DNA from: Combretum micranthum
Taxonomy: Eukaryota > Streptophyta > Magnoliopsida > Myrtales > Combretaceae
DNA: 64,000 nucleotides
Direction of reading: 5' to 3'
Assembly: GCA_024138025.1 (NCBI GenBank)
Contig: JAMXBD010000204.1
Coordinates: 310,001 to 374,000, forward strand
Below the pieces are notes generated by a model. That model did no database searches. It was not told the DNA's origin and was given only the letters and a program-made list of their open reading frames with translations. Below, piece by piece: positions 10,849 to 22,900 of this stretch. The translations under genes were made by a program, and so were the position numbers. How positions within the stretch are numbered: the first letter of the stretch is position 1; each line of letters opens with the position of its first letter.

Positions 10849-11313
10849 ATATAAAAATTATAAACATCGGATTATGTGATTAAAAAGATGTGCGTACCAA
10901 TGTAAAGAGTTCACATGCTATTCCACGTACTCTAGTCGAGTGATATAAAATAAATATTAGTTTTTTTAATGGGCTTCACGTGAATTTGTTTTTCTCCTTT
11001 CAAATTGTACTGGAAAAAAAAAAAAAAAAAAGGTTCTTCAGGAAAAAAGCTATTCCTTTTTTTATTTTTAACTTTTTACATTAATAATACGGTCATATCC
11101 CACGCCATGACATTTCACTGCCGTACAAATCAAACGCGGTCTAAGTTATTTCTACACGATTTTCGTGGAATATTAGTCGCCCACTGTACTACTCATAGTC
11201 CCCATTGAAGCTAATAAGCTCTCATTATCACTGCATCTAAACCCAGGCTCTACCACAAATTCGTGTTTCAGCTCGAGCTCTAAAGAGGAAACAAAAGGAA
11301 GGAAAAGGATCCA

Positions 11314-11951
11314 ATGTCTCGCGATAATAAGCTTATCATCACCCTTGCAGGGACAGCGATAGCTGTCTTGTTATATGTAAAACACCGACTGAGGAAGAAT
11401 ATGGAGAGAAAGAGCAATCACTCGTCAGACACCAGCGATGGAGGAGGTGCCAATGAAATTGAGAGTCAAATCTCCGCGCCTAGTCCATCCCCCACTCTTG
11501 CCTTCGGGCAAAACTATGAGGTCTTTTTGAGTTTTAGAGGGAAAGATACTCGCTGTGGTTTCACCGATCATCTTTACGGAAGATTGGTGGATGCTGGTAT
11601 TTCTGTGTTTAGAGATGATGAAGAACTTCGTGTAGGTGACACCATTGGTCCTGAGCTTTATAAAGCAATCGAGGCTTCTAAGATTTCAGTCCCGATCATC
11701 TCTCCCAGTTATGCTTCAAGCAAATGGTGCCTTAACGAGCTTGTGCATATGCTTGAATGTATGAAAAGATCGGGACAACTTGTCCTACCAATCTTCTACA
11801 AAGTTGAGCCATCAGATGTTCGACATCAAACGGGTAGTTTTGGAAAGGCATTTGAACAATGCAACAAGAAGCATGGCTTTGATGAATGGAAGAACGCTCT
11901 CATTGAAGTATCATCCCTGAAAGGATGGGATTTAGACAAAGATGCTAAAGG
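11314..11951 (+). CDS. TNL-1 exon 1: signal anchor and TIR domain
   Basis: The start is the ATG after a purine-rich leader; the paralogue starts at the same codon. Residues 7-22 are hydrophobic (LIITLAGTAIAVLLYV) and followed by a basic patch (KHRLRKNMERK), a signal anchor like that of flax L6 and M, suggesting attachment to an endomembrane. A Ser/Pro-rich linker runs to about residue 65. The TIR domain covers about 68-205 with FLSFRGKDTR at 71-80 and SKWCLNEL at 136-143; Glu142 is the likely catalytic glutamate of plant TIR NADases. The exon ends two bases into a Gly codon at the GT of 11952. Unspliced, the frame runs on to a stop at 12021 and would give a 235-residue TIR-only protein. Confidence 0.92.
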
Positions 11952-14900
11952 GTACATAATTTCTAATATCATTATGCAAATATTAATTTTCTTGTCCCTT
12001 TTTCTATTGTTAATGTGTTGAATTTATAAATTGAAATATAATGTAAACAGCCATGAAGCAGAGCTCGTAAAGATAGTTGTTACAAGGGTTTTCAATGAAT
12101 TGAGGAAAGGTATTCCAGATGTTCCCGATCTTCTAGTTGGAGTGGAAAATCATATGAAGAAGATTATCAAAGTGATAGAGGACAAACCTTTGGATGATGT
12201 TAAAATAATAGGAATCTTTGGAATGGGAGGCATAGGTAAAACGACCTTAGCCAAAGTCATGTATAATAAACTCTTTGACAGCTTTCAATACCGTTGCTTT
12301 GTCTCCAATGTTGGTGAAACATCATCCCAACATAAGGGCATGGAGGGTTTGCAAAAGCAAGTTATCTCTGACATTCTTATGGACAAGTCATTGGAAGAAG
12401 TATCAAATGTCCACGAAGGGATAACTAAGGTCAAAAAGAGCTATCAGGGAAAGAAGTTGCTACTTGTACTTGATGATGTTGAAGATAAACGTCAACTAAA
12501 TAAACTTGCAGCAGATCCTAGTTGGTTTGGACCACAGAGTATAATCGTCATAACAACTAGGAACAAAGACGCCATTGAGGGCTTTGAGTCGATTGTGCCT
12601 TACGAACTCATGGAATTGGATTATGAACAATCATTCAAATTATTTTGCAAACATGCCTTTAGAAAAATTGACCCTCTTTCAGTTGAGCTTGAAACCATTG
12701 CTAAAGAGATTGTACGCACTACTGGAGGGCTCCCTTTAGCAATTGAGGTTATAGGCTCTTCGCTTTTTCAAAAGAGTGAACATGATTGGAAAGCCACATT
12801 GGATAAACTGAAAAAGATACCAAATAAAGAAGTGCAAAAGATATTGAAAATAAGTTATGACGATTTGGAATATGAGGAGAAACAAATTTTCCTTGATATT
12901 GCGTGCCTTCCTGTGAAAAACAATCTTGAATATGCATCATACATGTGGGATGATTATGGTTTTTATCCGAAAATTGGAATTGAAGTCCTTAAATCCTTGT
13001 CCTTAATAAAGGTTGGAGATGGAAACCAAGTGATTATACATGATCAATTAAGAGATTTAGGAAGGGAAATTGTTCGATGTGAGAGTTATCATAAGTTGGG
13101 AAAGCGCAGTAGGTTATGGATCCCAGAGGAAGCCATTCAAGTAATACAACAAAAGAAGGTACAAATCTCTTCTTATTTTCATTTATATTTTGCTAACTAA
13201 GATGAAAATGAACATTTGATTTTGTTGGAATCACATTGAATGAGTCCATATAGAATGCACTTTCACTTATAATTAAATGACATGTGATGACCACGAAATG
13301 ATGGATTACATAGAGTTACGTCGAATTTATTTCCACTACGAAAATTTGAGAGAAGATAATATAATCTATATTTTAATGAAAAAGATAAAAGCTTAATTTT
13401 TTATGTTGGTGAAAAGGATTAAACTCAACCTCTAAATATATAAAATAATAAAAAATTAACAAGATTGTGTGCATAGGGCAAATCAAGCCATGTTCTTTCT
13501 AAAAATCAAAACACTAATATTCTGCGAATAGAAATGAGAAGCATGATTAATTAAAAATAATAGTGGATATAGCAGATCACAATGAAAATAATAAGAACAA
13601 AACCTAAGCCATACACGCAAAATCATCTTAAGGCTCATTGAAACCCTAATATTATCTTCTCATTCATCGTTTGCTTTTTCCCAATCCGATCTAACTCCAT
13701 CACGTGATTATTATTAAACAGATTTTTCTTAATATTGCATATCTTTCTATTAAGCAAAGGTGTAAATATGCACTTTATATGTGGGATGATTATGTTTTTT
13801 ATTTGGAGGAAGGAATTGAAGTCCTTATTTCCTTGTCCTTAATAAAAAAAAGGAGATGAAAATGAACTGATTATACGTGATCAATTGAAAGATTTAGGAA
13901 GGGATATTATTTGTTATGAAAGTTATCATGAACTGCTGAAAACGTGATGGATTATGGTTTCCAGAGGAAGCTATTGAAGTAATACAACAAAAGCTTGTAC
14001 AAATCTCCTATTATTTTTTTTTTTTCCATTTTTTTGGAGTTATAAGCACAAAATTATGGGTTATATAGAGTTATACAAAATCTACTTCCACTATGAAAAA
14101 CTGAGAGAAATAATATAATATAATCCTTATGTTGATGGAAAAGATAAAGCAAAATCTATCTTGATGGAAAGAATAGCCTACTGAAGCTAAATATATATAT
14201 ATATATATATAATTATTTAATCTTATTTTTAAATTAACAATCGTTGTTTAGGATGAATCAGAGGAGGTTACCTGCTGTAATTAGAAATTAAAAGCACGGC
14301 CCTTTAAAAAGTTAATAAACAGAGTGGATCACAATAAAAACCATATTTATAATGCATGTGTGTGCGTAGACTGTATATTGTATATGTGATGATGAACTAA
14401 ATGCATGTTTTTTTTCGTTAGCTCCTTTTCCCCGCAATTTTTCCGAAAAGAATTATGTGAAAGAGTATATCTGATATGATAGGGCACAGACAAGGTTCAA
14501 GCACTCTGTCTTGATTCCAAGGAAGAGTTTACAAATGAACATTTTGGGAACCTCACCAATTTGAGATTTCTTCGAATGGCCGACACAACTCTAGTCGGAG
14601 ATTTTAAGAACTCCCTTTCGGAGCTGAAATGGTTTGAGTGGAGTTCATATTATTCTGTACGGGATAATGGCCTTTGTAACATCGAGGATTTCATGGCAAC
14701 CTTTCATCCCAAGAACTTGGTGGTCCTTCGTTTAATGAATTGTAAATTAACAGATAATTATTGGGGTCAAATTGAGGTATGTACAAAATTTTTTTGTCTT
14801 TTATTTATAATATGGTGACAGAAATAATCATTCACATCTTGCTTTTGGAATGTTGTGTTTTAATTTATAGCTGGCAAGGGGGCTCAAAGTTCTAAATCTC

Positions 14901-16609
14901 TGTGACTGCTCCAACTTCACCACAACTCCAGATTTCTCTGCATTCACAGGGTTAGAGATATTGAGTCTTTCTCTCTGTCTTAGTTTGAAAAAAATTGATC
15001 CATCCATCTGCAATTTGAACAAGACACTCAAAATTCTAAATGTCAGTGGGTGCAATGGACTTGAGGAGCTGCCAGATGGAGTGGGGAGAATGGAAGAATT
15101 GAGGGAGTTAAGAATTGGTGGTACAAACATAACAAAAATTCCTATCATTGAAGGATTTATGACAAAGCTCGAGACACTTGATGCCGATGGTTGTCGTAGA
15201 CTCGCGAACATTCCAGATTCCATTGGATCTCTCAAGATGCTACGTATCTTATCATTCAAGTATTGTACATTGTTGACAGAGATTCCAAAAAACGATTGGC
15301 AAGCTGAAAATGTTAACTGAGCTTCACCTGGAACGCACAGGACTTACCGAATTACCTGATTGTATCGGAGATTTGCATAAGCTGAAATTGCTCAATTTGC
15401 AAGATACCCGCATAAAGAGGTTGCCTTCAACATTGAGATGTTGAGTGATCTACAAACACTAAATTTACATCACTGTAAAGAGCTTGAGTCACTACCGAAT
15501 CTGCCATGTAGTTTGACATCTTTAAAGTTCCATGGGGATTCAATGGACACGCTCCCAGATATTTCCTACTTAACCAACTTGAAGGATCTCAAATATAGAG
15601 ATGAGTTTGAGAGAAGAAACAGAGCCTTACATTTTGGAAAGCTGAATCAACTGAACACCTTAAAGATTCAACACTCAAATGAACACTTTCGCTTTGAGAA
15701 TTATTTTCAGCTTGGTGTGTTGGAAGACTGCGACTTACTCCTTGAAATCCCCTCTAGCCTGGTGGACCTTGTAGTCAATGGATGTCAAACTGTACAACGC
15801 CTTCCGGATATGATAAATTGCAAAAGACTGTCCTTTGTAGATCTCGAGTGCAGCCATAGGTTGATGGAGATCGATGGCTTGGGCGTTTCGGTGACAAAAT
15901 TAAAATTAGATTTTTGCAGTATGCTACAAAGTTTACATCTTGAAACTGCAACGAATCTGAAAAATTTATGGGTATCTAATTGTAGTAGCTTCGTGGAGAT
16001 CACAGGGCTTGATGGTATAGAGTGCCTCCAAGTTTTGCGTATCATTGATTGCAGTAGCTTGGTGGAGATCCAGGGCTTGATAGTATAGAGAGCCTCCAAC
16101 ATTTGGAAATTTGTAATTGTTCATCCCTCGAAAGAATTGGTGATCTATCCAAATTGAAGATGTTGCAAATTTTATGTTTAATGGAGTGTGAGAAGATAGG
16201 TGATGTTGAAGGCATTGGTAAACTAACCTTCTTAAAATATTTATGCTTTGAGATTCACAATCCCAATGTCAAGTTTCCAGATCTTTCCATGCTCAAGAAT
16301 ATCGAGCATTTATGTGTCAGCAATGAGAGTCTCGTGGAGATTCCAGGGCTTCAAGAATTGAAGTCGTTGGTAGAATTGGATATTTGGCGGTGCAATTCAC
16401 TACGGTATTTGCCAGACTTTTCACTCTTCACAGACTTAGAAATGATGCGGGTCAGGGATTGCGACAATCTCACACAGATCCAAGGGCTTAAAAATTTGAA
16501 ATCCCTTCGGATATTGCTTATATATGGATGTCCACTCATAGTGTTGCCAGATTTGCCAGACAAATGTATACTTTCCACTGATTTGCCAAACAATACGCTC
16601 TCCTCCTAA
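11314..16609 (+). CDS. TNL-1: TIR-NB-LRR disease-resistance protein gene, four exons, LRR exon frameshifted
   Basis: TNL proteins are intracellular immune receptors: the LRR region senses a pathogen effector, the NB-ARC switches on ADP/ATP exchange, and the TIR domain hydrolyses NAD+ to start signalling through EDS1. Exons inferred from GT..AG borders and frame: 11314-11951, 12051-13158, 14483-14776, 14871-16609. Joined phases are consistent (codon split 2+1 at intron 1, phase 0 at introns 2 and 3). Full length would be about 1,260 residues, normal for the class. Exons 1-3 are open. Exon 4 has three single-base frameshifts (near 15290, 15431 and 16068), so as read the protein would stop within the LRR. 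Whether they are real or sequencing errors is open. Closest known type is the flax L6/M group. Confidence 0.9.
12051..13158 (+). CDS. TNL-1 exon 2: NB-ARC domain
   Basis: This exon follows a 99-bp intron and is fully open. It encodes the nucleotide-binding switch: P-loop GMGGIGKTT at 12220-12246, kinase-2 LLLVLDDV at 12457-12480 with the TIR-type Asp at its end, an RNBS-B motif IIVITTRN near 12541, GLPL at 12727-12738, RNBS-D-like FLDIACLP near 12889, and an MHD-type motif IHDQLRDLG starting 13036. The canonical Met of MHD is Ile here; in L6-like proteins the motif is MHDQLRDMG. All residues needed for nucleotide binding are visible. The exon ends on a complete codon before GT 13159. Confidence 0.93.
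13757..14010 (+). pseudogene. Duplicate of the 3' end of the NB-ARC exon inside TNL-1 intron 2
   Basis: Within the 1.3-kb intron 2, this stretch repeats about 12935-13170: it contains ATGTGGGATGATTATG, GAATTGAAGTCCTTA, TTATACGTGATCAATT and a copy of the splice donor region with GTACAAATCTCC. It has frameshifts and stops. The adjoining 14010-14110 also resembles the start of the intron, so a tandem duplication spanning the exon 2 end and intron start is likely. TNL-2 intron 2 is only 548 bp and lacks it. Confidence 0.82.
14483..14776 (+). CDS. TNL-1 exon 3: linker and first LRR
   Basis: It starts after the AG of 14481-14482 with GTDKVQALCLDSKEE, the usual TNL segment that follows the NB-ARC and precedes the LRRs. 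It continues into FTNEHFGNLTNLRFLRMAD, and ends QIE before GT 14777. It has 98 codons, open, phase 0 on both sides. TNL-2 exon 3 has 94 codons and the same borders. A 94-bp intron follows. Confidence 0.88.
14871..16609 (+). pseudogene. TNL-1 exon 4: leucine-rich repeats, three frameshifts
   Basis: About 579 codons of LRRs of the TNL type (LxxLxxLxLxxC). Segments in different frames: 14871-15317, about 15300-15430, 15438-16088, 16090-16609. Breaks: an A-run of six at 15287-15292, where TNL-2 has five; a lost base near 15431 (TNL-2 keeps it); and a lost base near 16068, where a neighbouring repeat has the longer form. The C-terminal part holds one unit of the GDLSKLKML...GLQELKSL type that is multiplied in TNL-2, and ends ILSTDLPNNTLSS at TAA 16607-16609. 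It is the effector-sensing half of the receptor; as read, the product would be truncated at 15320. Confidence 0.85.
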
Positions 16610-19230
16610 TGATGTTGGCCACTGATTTATGTGAAATTGCTATGATTACCTTACTGTACAAAAAGTAAAATAATAATAAAATGTTCGCTTTGCTCTTCTC
16701 TAAATCCTAAGTTCCAATTTTTTTTTTCTTTTACCAGAAGTACTTCCTTCAATTTTTATAAGTTTTGAATGTTATTATTTTTATATTATGCCTAGACTGT
16801 CAATGCTTATATTATGTATTGTATATGTAAAAATTTAATTGATTACTAAAAACAGAATATGTTGTTTATGGAATTTTTTCCTATTATATTAGGCTATTAG
16901 CACACTTATATCAGCAAATTTTATTGAATTAGGAAGGTCAGGGATCAATTGTATATCATTTTTCATCTCGGATTAGAGCACATTGTCCTTGCATTATGTA
17001 AAATGAAGCTGGCAAATACTAGGTTTGTATTAAAAAAATAACCCTCTAAAACCTCAATTTCTTTTCCTTTTTTTTTTTTTTTTTGCCAAATCTAAAACCT
17101 CTAATTTAAACGAAAGATCTCTAACAAAAACTTTATAATTTTGATCTAATTTTCTTAATCCTTTAGCAAATATTTAAATTATATTTGTTTTTTTTTTTTA
17201 TCACTTAAATCATTTCAAGAAATTGTCAGATCAATCCCTTGTGATTGTGTTTGTGAGGACTTCGACAACGTGTTGTGAGGAAAGGAAAAAAAAAGGGAAA
17301 GACAAGTCAGTACAAAAGCAAACGTACATTTATATCAACATCCAGTAAGACCTAAGCATGCAGGCTTTAATAAAGGATCCAAGTGGTATTGATTCATTAC
17401 AAAAGCAACCTTAATTAGTTAATTGAGCAAATCCAATAGATCGTGGTTTAAGAGCCGGTTAGCATAATTAATTACGTTAGGGATGATATCTGATTGGGCT
17501 CAAGTGTTAAAAGATATGCGTACTTTCTATAGCGTAGAAAGGTGATAACTGTTTGTAGCGCAGGTGGGAGTAGATTAAAACACATCATGGTCCGTGATGC
17601 GAAGTAAAAATCTTTTGTTTGTTGCTTTTTTCCCCCTCAATAGTTTCATATTTTTGTATCAAGATCAACACTAATCAAAGCTAGCAATTCATCTCTTCAA
17701 ACCAAAGAAAAAATATGATGGTGTTTTGAAACTCAATAGCTTCTCAAATTATAATAATATCGAAATCATTATTTGAATTTTCCATTTGAATTTTGAAATT
17801 AATAGATATCATATCCAATCCGATTTTCACTTGTTAAACTTATTGCCTTTTCTTATATTTGCACTCTTTACTAAATGAATATTTTCCATGCCATCTTTTT
17901 CATAAATAATATGGGTAGTAAAGTGTTGACAAGCAAAGGGTTAAGTTGGATATAAAATTTAACAGGATTAATACTGCATCCGATCCCTCAACTTTACCTA
18001 AATGTATTCGCTACCTCAACTTTCCTCAAATGTACAATTAACAACCTACATTTTCAATCAATCAATTCAATACTCAATTGATTCAAGATTACTAATTCTA
18101 GAGTGACACGTATCCAATACTAAAAAATCTTTTTGTTTTATTATTATAATTGTTATTTTATTCTTACTTAGGATTGTTGTTATTACTATAATCACTACTA
18201 TTATCACTACAATGAAAATTATTTTATTCTTAAGAAAAAAAGAGTTCCCGCTCATTATAAAATGGGTTAATTATAAAAACATTACTTGTGTTTTGGCTAT
18301 TTGCAAATACATGACATGTGTTAATCTTTTTAACAAACGAGTGACATGAGTTTAATTCAAATGTAGCAATATCATTTAATAATTGGGTCAATGCCATGAA
18401 TGCTATCTAAACTTTACCTAAATATCCAATTAACTACTTAGACTTTTAATTAGTCAATTTACTACCTAATTCAACTTTTCGTGTACGGCATCACTACCTC
18501 AGCTAACACCGCTAGCTTTGTTAGCTGATGTGGCACGTTTCACCTATAAAAATATGCCATGTGTTAACCAAGGTGGTATATGCTATATTTTTTATTTATT
18601 TTGTAATTACATTGATTATTATCATAATTTTTATCAATATTATTGTAATTAATTATTTTATTTATTTATAACAAAAACAAATTTGGGTTTCATAATAATC
18701 AACCAACCCAAACAGACTTATAATCCACCTGCCATATTATCCTAAGCCCATGGACCATCCACTTCAAATTTCTAACTCACTCGTTCTTTTGGAATCTAAC
18801 TATAGCCCATACTCTGGTCTATTGAATGAAAAATAAATCATGTGGGACGATTGATTATGTAGAAAAAATTTGAAAAAAGCACATATCAGAAGCTCTTCTT
18901 CTTCCCCTTAGGACTTTCTCTCCAACTGGTTTGTCTCGGTGAATGACATCGAAAAAAAGAGAATGAAGGGTTTCTCATATTGGGGTCAAGAGTAGCATTC
19001 TTGGAATTCTTACAAACCAGTAAGTGTATAAAAAGATTAATATTATAATAATAAATCCCTTTGCCACAATATATAAGATATAATTATACAGATATTAATT
19101 ATAATTAATAATTACATTATAATACTATTTACAAGAAAAAGTAAGTGTATAAAAAGATTAATATTATTATTTTTCTATTTGAAAACTTCACAAATGTCTC
19201 GGAATTCTTATATTATTTATAACTTAAGAT
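16610..19230. other. Spacer downstream of TNL-1, no gene seen
   Basis: 16610-17000 is 3' flank shared with TNL-2 and probably holds the 3' UTR. After that the sequence is AT-rich and unique in the window. Stretches around 17950-18100 and 18370-18550 repeat phrases such as CTCAACTTTACCTAAATGTA and AACTTTACCTAAATATCCA, a MITE-like pattern. No open frame here looks like a gene. Confidence 0.6.
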
Positions 19231-19984
19231 TAGGAATGCAACCGGGACGGGTTTGGGATGGATATACTAAAACTCGAACCCGAACCCGAACCCGATACCC
19301 AATAGGATTCTCAAAACCCGTCCCAAACCCTATAGGGGTTTTGTCCTTGAACCCAAAACCCGCTAAACAAACCCTATAGGGAACCCAAACCCAAACCCGA
19401 ACACGAAACCCGATATAAAATTAGAATCATTACATAATAAAATATTTAAAAATGTCATTATAAATGTTTTTTTTCATCTTTTTCTATTGCCGATCCATTC
19501 CCACTTTATATGCTAAGAAAAAAACTCTCATCATTACTTATGCAATTCTCTTTATAAAATCCCAATTATTTTCATGAGAAGAAAATCATTGAATGAAACA
19601 GTATGGCAACGGGAGTGAGGCTTGAATTTGACGAAAGCGAGCCAAGACCAAGACTGAAAGTGGAGACCACAGAGTATTAGTCTATTGTCCTAGGGTTTTT
19701 TACTTTTTTTTCTAAATGATTTAATAAAAACAAAAAAAATAGCTTTATAATTAATGGAGCACAGCTGATTAATTTCAGAGACTGAGGCTAAACATAATAT
19801 ATATATTCATATATTTAAACGGGTTCGGGTTTCCCAACGGGTTTTATGCTTGTCCCAAAACCTTATAAGGTTTTATTATTGATCCAAAAACCCATCCCAA
19901 ACCCTATAGGGTATTACCCTATAAGGTATTTATCGAGTTTGACGGGTCAAGTACCTTATGAAAACCCGCCCGCTTACATCCCTA
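19231..19984. mobile_element. Non-autonomous hAT-like element (754 bp)
   Basis: The ends are inverted: TAGGAATGCAACCGGGACGG on the left, and on the right the reverse complement TAGGGATGTAAGCGGGCGGG. It is flanked by CTTAAGAT (19223-19230) and CTCAAGAT (19985-19992), an 8-bp target-site duplication with one mismatch, the size made by hAT transposases. Inside, subterminal runs of CCCGAACCCG-type repeats and CCCTATAGGG motifs face each other from the two ends; many hAT elements have such subterminal repeats for transposase binding. No transposase ORF is present, so it would need a helper element. Confidence 0.82.
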
Positions 19985-19992
19985 CTCAAGAT

Positions 19993-22900
19993 ACCTTTAT
20001 AACCCTTCATCTATAGATGTTTTATTTAGTTTTAGCTCCCATTCTCTAGCCATAGTATCAAAACTCACAGAGCAAAGCCTAAATAAAAAATTATCTGGTC
20101 CTCTCTCTCTTTCTGATATCTTCACTCTATCTTAGTGTTTCATCTTCTTCATTTTTTCCGATACCTCGATTAACGGTGTTAATAACGTTGTTGACATACA
20201 AACCAATCACGTCGTGATAGATGTCACCTAACGTGGCATATCTTGATTATATTTTCATCTAACATTAAAAAGTCTTCATTTTTATTTATTCGTTGTAATT
20301 AATTTTATTTTTTAATAATTAATATTATTCTACTTTTAAAATAATTTTGAATTTATATTCAGAGCTCAAACCCATCTACTTAAACCTAATCTTAACCCAA
20401 GCCTTCAATCAATTTCGATTTTTTTCAAAAATAATTTTCAGGCTTGATGATATGTAGAAGGCTTGATCTTACCAATTTATCAATGGGGACATCAGTTTCA
20501 TACAATTAGCCATGAAAGGATGATTCAAAAGTCTCTCATATTGATCCTCCAATTTCTGAAGAATCAAACCTATGATTTTGTGAAACGTATCTTGTCCTAT
20601 TTTTATACACATCTATACTCATACTCGATCAATGAAATCATAATGCTTTTGAACTCCATCGTCTCCGTCGTGACCACGGACCACCACAATACCCAGCATT
20701 ACACGACAACTCATTAGAAGCCTTGACAAACACCATTGCTCTTGCTAGTATAACTCGATGAAGAAGACGAACCCACTTGTTGACCTGCTAATGCCTTTGA
20801 TAAGTAGACAAGGTATGGTTGTCAATTCTTGCTCTGTTTTTTTATTCTTAAAATAGAGTATTGAACAATACACCATTACCATCTCTTGGAGCAAAGAAAA
20901 ACAAATATATAAAATATGCGAAGCACATTATGTCACCATTATACATACACAGAAAGAGGCAAACAAATTGTGAAAGAAATAAAATATTAATGGTTGGTTT
21001 GAAAAAAAGAAAAGAAAAGAAAGAAACATTAATGTCATGGTCACAAGACTCACAACATATTCAATCATTAATTATCAGCTTGAAACAATAATAGTTCTGA
21101 TATAGACTCTCAAAGAATTTCTTTGATAACCAATAATATGGTTAACTTTGTCACGGAATTTATTCCTGCCTTTAACGAAGCGTAGGCAACGCCTCCTAGA
21201 GCTTCGAGACGGTTCTAAACTCATGTCGATCAAAAAGATATCATGAAACAAAATACAAATTTTTAAAAAATATTTTATTAAAGAGAATTAAGTGAGATGA
21301 TGTTTCTGCATGGGATGATGTTGATTTTGCATTTGACTCCTGAAGATCTAATCCTTGTGCATGAGCCATAACATTTATGACATCTAAGTTCATTTCTATA
21401 TTATTTGCTGGTAATGAAATTGACCTCTCAAAAGGCAAACCATTATATTTTCATGCAATCCTTGTCAAATCCGATCCTGAATTGAAAAATTTCGCTTAAA
21501 ATAATGCAGTTGCTCCTCATGAGAAGGAATTTGTGATCATTGATAAAAAAGGCAATAAGGTTGAATCCAGCAGTGCGAGCTTGGTGACCATACCGAGAGA
21601 GAGAGAGAGAGGACGCGCTAGAGAAAGAAAGAGAATTAAGACAGAGAGAGATTATGAAACCTTCCATATACTAAGAGATAAGGAGTTTTCGCTTGTCCCA
21701 CATTGCCAAATTGCCGAAATAAACCTTCTATACCTTATGAAAGCCAAAATACTAGCCATCGAATAGTTGAATTAGTGAAAGGCTTAAAATATGGAGAAGT
21801 TTACATTAGAGGCCTGCATGTGATGATATGATAATAGTACATCATTATTGATAGAGAAATTTAAGTTTTTAAAAGTTTCGATATCTAATTAAATTTTTAA
21901 GCAAATTCATGTATCAAATTCGACATTAACCCTAAAAATGTAATTTTTTTTTCTCTCTTTTTGTTTCTTGAAACAATCATTGGGATGATGGATGATATAC
22001 CCATGAAATTGATTAGAAGGAGAAGGGTTGTTTTCACATGGCAAAAGGTTGGATATGTGGGTCTTACCTAAGATTATGAACAATTGAAAAACGAGAATGG
22101 AAGATTTTGAGAATACAAAAATAAAAGGGAGGAAGACACTCCTCTTCCATCTAGGGAAGAAACTAGACCACCATGACAATTTGACAAGAATTGAAGACTT
22201 AGCCCTTTTTTAGTTTTGGTTTCTAAAGTTTTCCAAGACAAAGGTGGTCAAATTTAAGCTTTAACCAATCATATTTGATTATATATGCCCATGGATTAGA
22301 TTACTACATCAAATTTCCACGGAAGAGAAAATTTTTTATAGCATATGGAAGGAACCGCTTGCTATTAAGGAGTAGATTAGGAAAGGTTACCGAAAGCAGC
22401 CTTGATGTATTACCCTAAAAAAATGGAAGGCAACACATTGCTCATTAATCTGATGATCATTCCTTGATCTCGTCCCACATCGGAGAAAGATTCTTTATCA
22501 GCCTTATATGTAAGATAAAGCGAACGCATAGACTGGCGAGATAATTTAAACCAGAAGGCGTATAAGGGCTTGGAATTTTACTTTAGCTGGTGGGCATGGA
22601 TTTTAACAACCTAAGATGTGGATAATATGTTAATTAATCCTGCGACGTATTTGTATGTGATTTTGGGTGATTGTTAAACCTAATTTGTAGGTTTCGATCA
22701 ACTAACGTGAAAAACCAAACTGAATCATAGTTACCTTATTTTGCATGTTGTTAGAGGATATGTGAAATTATTTAGAAAATACATTAAATAATAGAGAAAA
22801 TAAAAGGGGGTGAAATGGTACATTATAATATTTAAAGTGTATATGTGGGTGTAAGAGATCTAACAAATCTTTTTCTCTCTTCCCCTTCCTATAGCTCAAC

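Larger units (their letters stand above)
5719..11313. other. Gene-free upstream block of TNL-1
   Basis: This AT-rich stretch has no convincing gene. Open frames at 8170-8451, 8506-8718 and 9782-9982 have low-complexity or AT-biased translations and are not conserved in frame in copy 2. What it does hold: long inverted repeats, a self-complementary MITE-like unit at 7655-7895, a 55-bp tandem duplication, a CT-rich minisatellite-like patch, an old TNL 5'-end fragment, and the TNL-1 promoter (about 10950-11313). These are listed separately. Confidence 0.75.
5719..17000 (+). repeat. Segmental duplication, copy 1 (carries TNL-1)
   Basis: From 5719 the sequence matches 27584 onward almost continuously through the upstream block, TNL exons, introns and about 400 bp of 3' flank; the match fades near 17000 (copy 2 near 40090). 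Copies differ by many one-base indels and local copy-number changes. The left edge of homology coincides exactly with the end of the retrotransposon LTR. The repeat distance is about 21.9 kb on the left and 23 kb on the right, the difference being mainly extra LRR units in copy 2. The right edge is approximate. Confidence 0.88.

Noticed and set aside
20463..20717. 84-residue frame in the spacer
   Set aside because: Unrecognised, low-complexity end, no splice or promoter context.
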